From assembly GCF_000278725.1 (NCBI RefSeq), contig NZ_ALCA01000088.1, positions 1 through 30,513 on the forward strand: a DNA stretch of 30,513 nucleotides, read 5' to 3'. This document shows, piece after piece, positions 24,201 through 30,513 of this stretch (the stretch's first letter is position 1; each line of letters opens with the position of its first letter). The notes beneath the pieces were generated by a model, which had not been told where the DNA came from, did no database searches, and was given only the letters and a program-made list of their open reading frames with translations. Source of the DNA: Actinomyces sp. ICM47 (lineage in GTDB: Bacteria; Actinomycetota; Actinomycetes; Actinomycetales; Actinomycetaceae). Made by a program: the position numbers and the translations under genes.

Positions 24201-26750
24201 GTGAGCGGAATCGATGCCTCTCGGCTGGCAGAGGAACTGAACGCCCTGCTCGAGCATGGGCGCATTGTCACGTGGTTGGATCGCAACGGCGAATACGCCG
24301 AGGACCTTGACGCCGTCCGAGAGCTGCTCGACGGGGCTACACTTATCACGATCAACGCCAACCTCTTCGAAACCAAACTCCGCATCTTCGCCGAAGACAC
24401 CAAGTCCCGCTACGTTCTCTACTGCGGAGGCGAGCTCCCGCCCCTCGAAGAAGACCTCCTCGCCGACGTGCGCTGCGGATACCCCACATTCAAGGCCGAC
24501 GCTTCGACCCTCCTCGTGCGCGAACTCGGCGTCGACCCCGGCCTGGCCGCAGTCATCGACGAATACGCCCCCTTCTTCAACTCCACCGCCCGCGTCGCCG
24601 ACCTTAAGAAGCACCTCGGAGCCATCAGCGACGCCGACAAGCGCTCCGACCGCAGGACCTTCCTCGCCGCGATGAGCGCCGTTCTGCTCAAGACGCAGCA
24701 GCGTTCCTTCTCCGTCCTCTTCGCCAAGCTCGCCTCCATGACGCAGGACAACCCGCTCGACGCCCTCAAGTGGGGCCTCGACGCGTACTTCTGGGAAGGT
24801 GCCCACGCCATCTGGGGGTACGACGGCGAACACAGCTTTGACGCTCTCATGACATGGCTTTTCGTCATGAACGCGAACGGCTGGGACCACCGGCACAACT
24901 CCGCCCAGCGCGACTTCAGCATGTGGACCCGCGACGTGGCCACGCGAGACGACGCCCGCCGATGGGCCAGGCGCGTCGATGAGGCAACCGGTGCCAGCGC
25001 CGCCCTGCGCGATGCGGCTACCGACGCCCTCCTCATCGACACGACCACGCCCGGCGTTGACCGAGAACTCATCTCCCGCCTCGTCCGCGGAATCATCGAC
25101 GGATCCGTTGGCGTCGCTCAAGTCGAAGAACAGCGCGGAAGGCGCCGCGAAGGCCTCTGGTTCGACGACACGGAGGCGCTGTGGGACGCTGCGCGCGCGG
25201 GGGCGCGTCTGCTCACCCACCTGCGTGCGCTCCCGGGCATCGCCTTCTCGGACGCGGCCGAGGGCTTCGCCCGCTACACGAACCCGGACAGCGGCTTGTG
25301 GGCCATTGACCAGGAGTACCGCCACTACGTGCGCGCCTCCCGAGCCGTTCACGTCGATGATGTCCTCACCGACCTCGACCGGCACGTCGAAAATGCGTAC
25401 TGTGACGACTACCTGCGCCCCCTTTCGCGCACGTGGGACGACGCGCTGCGCGGCATGCGCACATGGGATATCGCCGTGCCCTCGTCTAGCGGGCGCATTG
25501 ACTCGTTCCACCGTCTCCTCGTCGCAGGCTCCCACAGGCGAACCGTCGTCATCATCTCCGACGCTCTCCGATACGAGGCCGGCGTCGAGCTCGCCGACCA
25601 CCTGCGCTCCCTTGGACGCGGCGCGATCGCCCTGAATCCCTGGTACACGATGCTGCCGTCGATCACCGCCCTCGGAATGGCCGCGCTGCTCCCGCATCGA
25701 GAGCTGACCCTTAACGTACGCGGCAAAGACCAAGTGGTCGTCGAGGCTGACGGCCGACCGACGTCCGGGATCGATGCACGCCGGACAATCCTCGAAGGTG
25801 CCGATGGGCGTGCGTTTACCTATCAGGAGCTCGCGAGCGACTCCGTCAAGTCGATGCGCTCGAAGTTCAAGGGTGCCTCCGCCGTGTACATCTACCACGA
25901 TGTCATCGACGCGATCGGCGACCACGCGGCCTCGGAAAGTGATACCCCCGATGCCGTCAACCGTGCGATTGCCGAGCTCTCCGGCCTCGTCGGCAAGCTC
26001 ATTTCCGCGGACATCACCCGCATCCTCGTGACCGCTGACCACGGCTTCCTCTTCCAGGACAGCGAACCCGCCAACGACGACACCGCGAAACAGGACGGCG
26101 TTCCGCGCGGGCGTTCCGTCTCCGTGAAGAAGCGTCGCTATGTCCTCGGCAAGGACCTGGGGTCGACGGATGACTTCGTCGCTTTCGACGCGACGAGCGT
26201 CGGCCTGACAGACGGGCCGAGCATCGCCCTACCCTACGGCACCCGCCGCATTCGCACCCAGGGCCGAGGAAACCGCTTCGTCCACGGAGGAGCCTCCCTC
26301 CAGGAAATCACAACCCCCGTCATTGAGGTGTCGGTGGGTAGTAGGGGTGCCGAGGACGTCCGCGACGTCGGTATCGCCCTGCATTACGACGACATGTCCC
26401 TGAAGGTTAACCGTTTCAGTCCACGTGTCATCCAGCGGGAACCCATCAGCCCGACGCGACGCCCTCTGACCGTCACGATTGGTCTCGAGAGCATGTTGGG
26501 TGAGCAACTGTCGAGCACTCGAGTCCTTACTCTGGATGCGGCTGAGCGCTCCGAGGTGTCGCTCAAGCAGAGCAGCGAACTCATCCTTTTCGACGGGGTG
26601 CTGCAGAGACACTCCGGCGAAGCCGTCAGGATCGTCGCCTACAAGACTGTTCACGGACAGGTCGTCGGCGAGGCCGTCGCCACCCACGAGCTGACCCTCA
26701 ACGACAACGGGTTCGGAGGGTTCGGAGGATTCGGAGGATTCGACCTATGA
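24201..26750 (+). CDS. pglZ: BREX-1 phosphatase-fold protein PglZ (type A)
   Basis: 849 aa. The GTG start has GAGGAAAGG 8 bases upstream. The N-terminal part reads IVTWLDRNGEYAEDLD, as in type A PglZ proteins. The PglZ alkaline-phosphatase-like core has metal-ligand contexts VVIISDALRYEAGVELADHL (about 447-466) and LVTADHGFLFQD (about 609-620). The C-terminus is a GGF repeat (GFGGFGGFGGF) before the last two residues, encoded by imperfect 9-bp tandem repeats. PglZ is essential for BREX defence and methylation and interacts with PglX; some homologues have nuclease or phosphodiesterase activity. The stop overlaps the brxL start (ATGA). Confidence 0.92.
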   Translation: MSGIDASRLAEELNALLEHGRIVTWLDRNGEYAEDLDAVRELLDGATLITINANLFETKLRIFAEDTKSRYVLYCGGELPPLEEDLLADVRCGYPTFKADASTLLVRELGVDPGLAAVIDEYAPFFNSTARVADLKKHLGAISDADKRSDRRTFLAAMSAVLLKTQQRSFSVLFAKLASMTQDNPLDALKWGLDAYFWEGAHAIWGYDGEHSFDALMTWLFVMNANGWDHRHNSAQRDFSMWTRDVATRDDARRWARRVDEATGASAALRDAATDALLIDTTTPGVDRELISRLVRGIIDGSVGVAQVEEQRGRRREGLWFDDTEALWDAARAGARLLTHLRALPGIAFSDAAEGFARYTNPDSGLWAIDQEYRHYVRASRAVHVDDVLTDLDRHVENAYCDDYLRPLSRTWDDALRGMRTWDIAVPSSSGRIDSFHRLLVAGSHRRTVVIISDALRYEAGVELADHLRSLGRGAIALNPWYTMLPSITALGMAALLPHRELTLNVRGKDQVVVEADGRPTSGIDARRTILEGADGRAFTYQELASDSVKSMRSKFKGASAVYIYHDVIDAIGDHAASESDTPDAVNRAIAELSGLVGKLISADITRILVTADHGFLFQDSEPANDDTAKQDGVPRGRSVSVKKRRYVLGKDLGSTDDFVAFDATSVGLTDGPSIALPYGTRRIRTQGRGNRFVHGGASLQEITTPVIEVSVGSRGAEDVRDVGIALHYDDMSLKVNRFSPRVIQREPISPTRRPLTVTIGLESMLGEQLSSTRVLTLDAAERSEVSLKQSSELILFDGVLQRHSGEAVRIVAYKTVHGQVVGEAVATHELTLNDNGFGGFGGFGGFDL

Positions 26751-28963
26751 GCATCTCGCCCGAAGAAGCCCTAGAGCGCGAGGATTCCCCGGCCTCGTCT
26801 CTGATCGGGGGTAGCGAGGGAGGAAAGCTCGCGGAGTACGAGGAAATCGCCGCGCGCGCATACGACGGCTTCGTCGTCCGCAAGGACCTGGTCGGCCAGG
26901 TCAAGGGCAACGCGATCGTCCCCTCCTACGTGCTCGAATTCTTGCTCGCTCAGTACTGCGCGACCACGAGCGAGGCGGCCATTGTCGAGGGTGTCGAGAG
27001 TGTCCGTCGCATCCTCGCCAAGCACTACGTCAACCGCGGAGATTCCGAGCTCATCAAGTCACGCATCCGCGAGGAGGGACAGTATCGGATTATCGACAAG
27101 GTCTCCGTCAACCTTGACGAAACGCACGACCGATACAACGCCTCCTTCGAAAATCTCGGGGTCACCAACGCGCTGGTATCCGACGAGACCGTTCGTGAGA
27201 ACGACCGCCTCCTGACCGGTGGTGTCTGGTGCCTGGCTGAGATGTCCTACGTGCCGATGGGAGATTCCGGAGCAAAAGCATCCAGCCCGTGGATCGTCTC
27301 CCGCCTTCAAGCCATCCAGCTGCCGCGCTTCGATTTCGGCCGCTACTGCACGGGGCGCGCCTCTTTCAGCACCGACCAGTGGATCGACCTGCTCGTCGCC
27401 TCGGTCGGTCTCGATCCCGATAAGCTCAGCCGACGCTCGAAACTCTTCCAGCTGACCCGCCTCATTCCCTACGTCGAACGCAACTATAACCTCGTCGAGC
27501 TGGGCCCCAAGGGCACCGGAAAATCGCATATCTACTCCGAATTCTCGCCCCACGGCATCCTCGTGTCGGGCGGCGAGGTGACGCTGGCAAAACTCTTCGT
27601 TAATAACGCGACCCGGCGCATCGGCCTGGTTGGCTACTGGGACGTCGTCGCCTTCGATGAATTCGCCGGGCACAAGCGCGTGGAACGCAGCCTGGTCGAC
27701 ACGCTCAAGAACTACCTCGCGAACAAGTCGTTCTCACGTGGCGACAGCACGATCACGGCCGAGGCCTCGATGGTCTTCGTCGGTAACACGACGCGGACCG
27801 TACCCGCGATGCTGGCCAGCGCCGACCTTTTCGAGGCCCTGCCCGAGGCGTATCACGACACGGCGTACATGGACCGCGTCCACTACTACCTGCCCGGATG
27901 GGAAGTGGACATTGTGCGGCCCGAGCTCTTCTCGCGCGGGTACGGGCTCATTGTCGATTACCTGGCGGAGGCGCTGCGGCACCTGCGTACCCTGGATTAC
28001 TCCGGTGACCTGGATACCCTCGCGACGCTCGATCCGGCGATGTCCAAGCGCGATCAGGACGCTGTGCGAAAGACGTTCTCGGGCCTGGCGAAACTCATCT
28101 TCCCGGCACGCGATGGCGAGCCTGAGGAACTCGAGGAGCTGCTCCGCTTCGCGATCGAGGGGCGTAAGCGCGTCAAGGATCAGATCATCCGACTCGACGA
28201 CACGATGGCTGCGTCCGGGTCCCACTTCACGTACATGCTGGGACGCGTGGACCAGGACCACTACAATGCCTCGAGCGCCCGATCCGTTCCCACGCAGGAG
28301 GAACTGGACTACCCGCAGTACTTCACGTCGCACGGTGATGCTGATGAGCGGGGGAGTGGTCAATGGGATGCCGGAGAGCTTTCCGACGGTCTTCCGAAGT
28401 CGGACGTTGTAGTCGATGCACGCGGAGACAATAAGCCGGCCTCGCCCGTCTTTGACCGTCGAGCCCTGTTGAAAGCACGCGCCATCCCCAAGCGCTACAA
28501 GATCGAGCCGAGCATGGGTAATTCCATGCCGGACATCCTGCTCCCGTACCTGTTCGATGCGGCTGAGATACGGATCCGTGACCCGTACTTGCGCCAGACG
28601 CACCAGGTTCGAAACGTGCACGAAATACTGCTGCAGCTGATCCAGAATGCCGATGTCGCGAAGCTGCCGCACATTGTCATCGAGACGTGCGCCAGCGACG
28701 AGGACATCTATCGCTTGCGGCAGGAAGAGACGTTCAAGCAACTACAGCAATCGTGGGAGCCCTTCGGCATCGTGATCGACTGGAGCATCGTTGATTACTT
28801 CCATGACCGCTGCATTACGACCGACACCGGCTGGGTCATCGACCTCGGTCGCGGGCTGGACGTCTATGACGCGTACACGCCGCTATCGCAATTCGACCCT
28901 CGTTATGCGATCCCGCACCTGCGGCGGACGAAGGAGATTACGATCAACATCAGCAGGGAGTAA
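26747..28963 (+). CDS. brxL: BrxL-type AAA+ protein with a C-terminal MIT_C-like domain instead of Lon protease
   Basis: 738 aa. The BrxL core is clear: Walker A ELGPKGTGKS (251-260), SGGEVTLAKLFVN (274-286), Walker B GYWDVVAFDEFAG (296-308), FSRGDSTI (329-336) and the sensor region FVGNTT (344-349). The linker EGRKRVKDQIIRLD (471-484) normally leads into a Lon-like S16 domain with a GDMSLGG-type motif, but none is present. Instead residues about 590-720 read like MIT_C, the phospholipase-D-like domain: IRIRDPYLR (608-616), QVRNVHEIL (620-628), FHDRCI (685-690) and TGWVIDLGRGLDVY (694-707). BrxL is the DNA-binding AAA+ effector of type 1 BREX and forms ring assemblies. Last gene of the operon. 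Confidence 0.88.
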   Translation: MSISPEEALEREDSPASSLIGGSEGGKLAEYEEIAARAYDGFVVRKDLVGQVKGNAIVPSYVLEFLLAQYCATTSEAAIVEGVESVRRILAKHYVNRGDSELIKSRIREEGQYRIIDKVSVNLDETHDRYNASFENLGVTNALVSDETVRENDRLLTGGVWCLAEMSYVPMGDSGAKASSPWIVSRLQAIQLPRFDFGRYCTGRASFSTDQWIDLLVASVGLDPDKLSRRSKLFQLTRLIPYVERNYNLVELGPKGTGKSHIYSEFSPHGILVSGGEVTLAKLFVNNATRRIGLVGYWDVVAFDEFAGHKRVERSLVDTLKNYLANKSFSRGDSTITAEASMVFVGNTTRTVPAMLASADLFEALPEAYHDTAYMDRVHYYLPGWEVDIVRPELFSRGYGLIVDYLAEALRHLRTLDYSGDLDTLATLDPAMSKRDQDAVRKTFSGLAKLIFPARDGEPEELEELLRFAIEGRKRVKDQIIRLDDTMAASGSHFTYMLGRVDQDHYNASSARSVPTQEELDYPQYFTSHGDADERGSGQWDAGELSDGLPKSDVVVDARGDNKPASPVFDRRALLKARAIPKRYKIEPSMGNSMPDILLPYLFDAAEIRIRDPYLRQTHQVRNVHEILLQLIQNADVAKLPHIVIETCASDEDIYRLRQEETFKQLQQSWEPFGIVIDWSIVDYFHDRCITTDTGWVIDLGRGLDVYDAYTPLSQFDPRYAIPHLRRTKEITINISRE

Positions 28964-29186
28964 ACTGTCCGTTCGTCAATCGTATAGTTGTGATGTAATG
29001 CCGACCGCTGAGCGCATCGTGAGTGCAGTATAGTTGGGCACTTATAGTGGCGAGTGTCACTAGCACTTGTTGTGACGGGCGCATTGCTTAAGGGTATCGT
29101 TGAATATAACATGACCGGTTCCGCTACCCGCTATGCAGTGGGAGTCCAGGGCCGGTCCTTGCTATTCGGGAGAAGCGATTTGTGCC
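28964..29186. other. Gap between brxL and the Abi gene
   Basis: An AT-rich 223-base gap with no gene. It contains two near-identical short motifs (GTATAGTTGTG at 28982, GTATAGTTGGG at 29029) and a weak dyad (AGTGTCACTAGCACT near 29054). The Abi gene therefore probably has its own promoter here, but I cannot fix one. Confidence 0.35.
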
Positions 29187-30107
29187 GTGACTCGTGTGAA
29201 AGTGTTCAAAACCTACGCTGAGCAGGTCGAGCTGCTTCGAAGTCGTGGGATGCGTATTGATAATGTTGAGCGCGCGGAGAAGGAGCTTGCTCAACTGAAC
29301 TACTATCGACTATCGGGGTATTGGTATCCTATGCGCCGTTTTTCTTCAGGTACCCGTAAGGCGTGCGACGAGTTTGTTGACGGAGCTTCGTTTGATTTGG
29401 TCATCGACCTCTATGAGTTTGACGAACAGATGCGGCATGTCGTATTCGGCGAACTTGATCGTATTGAAATGGCCATCCGCACCATGCTTGGGTATCGCTT
29501 GGGAAGCATTGATCCTTTCATTTATCGAGATGTGAAACGTTTGAGTGCGTCTGCTCGTCAACAGAATAAGGGGAGTTCCCGTAGTAAACATGCTGTTTGG
29601 ATGGAGAAATTTGAAAGAGCTGCGAAGTCTTCAAGGGAAGACTTTGTCGAGCATCATCGGAAACATTATCAAGGCGATATGCCTATCTGGGCAGCTGTCG
29701 AAATCATGGATTGGGGGATGTTATCTTACTTATATGATTTTTCTCCGACGTATGTACGTGACGATATTGCGCATGAGTGCCGACTTACGGCTCCGCAGCT
29801 CGCATCATGGTTGAAATGTCTGAATATTGTGCGAAATTATGTCGCCCATCATGCGCGTATATTTAATCGTGTTTTCGATATTAAGCCGAAGCTTAGTAAT
29901 GATGAGCGGTTGCAGGCGGTGGCTGGCGTGAGCAATCGTTCTTTTGGGCAGTTGTCACTCATCCAATACTTGCATCGCCAACTTGGTCTATCTCCCGCCA
30001 ATCGCCTGCCTCAGTTGCTTGATATGTTCCCGCATAACGATGTTGTTCCCTTGTCGCGAACTGGTGCTCCTGATGGATGGCAAAAGCTTGCGGTGTGGGA
30101 GCGCTAG
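29187..30107 (+). CDS. Abi_2 (AbiD/AbiF-like) abortive-infection protein with HEPN motif
   Basis: 306 aa from GTG 29187; GGGAGAAG lies 11 bases upstream, and the frame is open back to ATG 29133 without a ribosome site. The N-terminal pattern matches the Abi_2 family: TYAEQVELLRSRGM, then AEKELAQLNYYRLSGYWYP and DLYEFDEQMRHVV. The C-terminal VRNYVAHHARIFNR carries the R-N-x3-H signature of HEPN ribonucleases. Abi_2 proteins cause growth arrest or death of infected cells, probably by RNA cleavage, and the family includes a Cas13-related HEPN lineage. It is codirectional with the BREX operon and of similarly low G+C to the RT, so it is probably part of the same defence island. Confidence 0.85.
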   Translation: MTRVKVFKTYAEQVELLRSRGMRIDNVERAEKELAQLNYYRLSGYWYPMRRFSSGTRKACDEFVDGASFDLVIDLYEFDEQMRHVVFGELDRIEMAIRTMLGYRLGSIDPFIYRDVKRLSASARQQNKGSSRSKHAVWMEKFERAAKSSREDFVEHHRKHYQGDMPIWAAVEIMDWGMLSYLYDFSPTYVRDDIAHECRLTAPQLASWLKCLNIVRNYVAHHARIFNRVFDIKPKLSNDERLQAVAGVSNRSFGQLSLIQYLHRQLGLSPANRLPQLLDMFPHNDVVPLSRTGAPDGWQKLAVWER

Positions 30108-30513
30108 TCTAGAGTGCTCCATGTCGCACAGACGTGCACGTATGCGATGTGTTGCGGAACGGATGTTCTTGGTTCGGGGTACGCGTATGCGGGTTGGTAA
30201 GGGTTCGGGGTGGAAGATAGGGGTTCGTGTGCACCACGCGCCAAACTGGTCCGACAAATCGGCCCGCAACCAGCCTAAACACGCCCTGAAACCCCGCCCA
30301 GGCCTCGTCCGAAGCAGAGCCAAAAAGTGAACGCCGCCACGAAAAATGGCTTAGGATGGTGGGCGCGCCGACGAACCCCAATGACGGGAACGACCGGCAC
30401 AACACAGTATCCAACGCAGCAGCAACACACCAACCAGCAGACCGCAAGGCCAGCACAGCGCGGACGCACCGTCGCAACCGTGCGCAGCCGGAGCACAGCG
30501 GGGGAGCGGCACC
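30108..30513. other. Right-end region without a confident gene
   Basis: G+C rises to the chromosomal level. Two overlapping plus-strand frames are open to the right edge: from ATG 30356 (MVGAPTNPNDGNDRHNTVSN) and from GTG 30327 or ATG 30381 in another frame. Both are Asn/Gln/Thr-rich and neither has a good ribosome site, so one may be the start of a gene cut by the window edge. A loose dyad lies near 30119-30150 just after the Abi stop. Nothing else is supportable. Confidence 0.3.

Noticed and set aside
23913..26042. 709-aa minus-strand frame opposite the RT end and pglZ
   Set aside because: Low-complexity Gly/Val/Asp shadow of pglZ with no family pattern.
1..30513. CRISPR array
   Set aside because: No regularly spaced 24-40 base repeats with unique spacers; the 21-bp array at 3255-3399 has short palindromic units without spacers.

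Overview
The window looks like chromosomal DNA of a high-GC actinobacterium, most likely of the Actinomyces/Schaalia type. The grounds are high G+C, many GTG starts, an 'anchored-repeat' ABC transporter with its surface protein, and a DUF6318-like membrane protein. The genus is an inference. Four perfect copies of the chromosomal parS palindrome (TGTTTCACGTGAAACA) lie within 3.4 kb, so the region probably sits in the origin-proximal, ParB-loaded domain. No dnaA, parAB or oriC is visible.

Layout. (1) 1-2.9 kb: end of an ABC transporter operon (surface protein, ATPase, permease) closed by a terminator. (2) 2.9-8.3 kb: an accessory stretch with the parS sites, a 21-bp-phased array of small palindromes, a winged-helix remnant, two secreted or membrane-anchored proteins followed by a small membrane-protein gene broken by an in-frame TGA, two ribbon-helix-helix (RHH) proteins, a tandem pair of dyads and an unknown soluble protein. 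(3) 8.3-12.3 kb, minus strand: a GpsA-like dehydrogenase behind a FGGY sugar kinase. The kinase is broken twice, by a one-base frameshift and by a decayed ISL3-family element with clear 8-bp target duplications. (4) 12.3-30.1 kb: a defence island.

The defence island is a BREX type 1 operon in canonical order: brxA, brxB, brxC, pglX, pglZ, brxL. Two things depart from the textbook system. An intact reverse transcriptase of the UG/Abi kind, visibly AT-richer than its neighbours, sits between pglX and pglZ and overlaps the pglX stop codon by one base. BrxL keeps its AAA+ core but ends in what looks like a phospholipase-D-like MIT_C domain where the Lon-protease domain is expected. The island is flanked upstream by a multi-pass membrane protein with its own promoter and operator-like dyad, and downstream by an Abi_2/HEPN abortive-infection gene.

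How it may work together. PglX, with BrxB/BrxC/PglZ, would mark self DNA by adenine methylation and block replication of unmarked phage. The RT is placed to be co-transcribed and could add a cDNA-based or back-up layer. The HEPN RNase would be a last-resort response. The joint function of RT, variant BrxL and BREX is inference and has not been shown.
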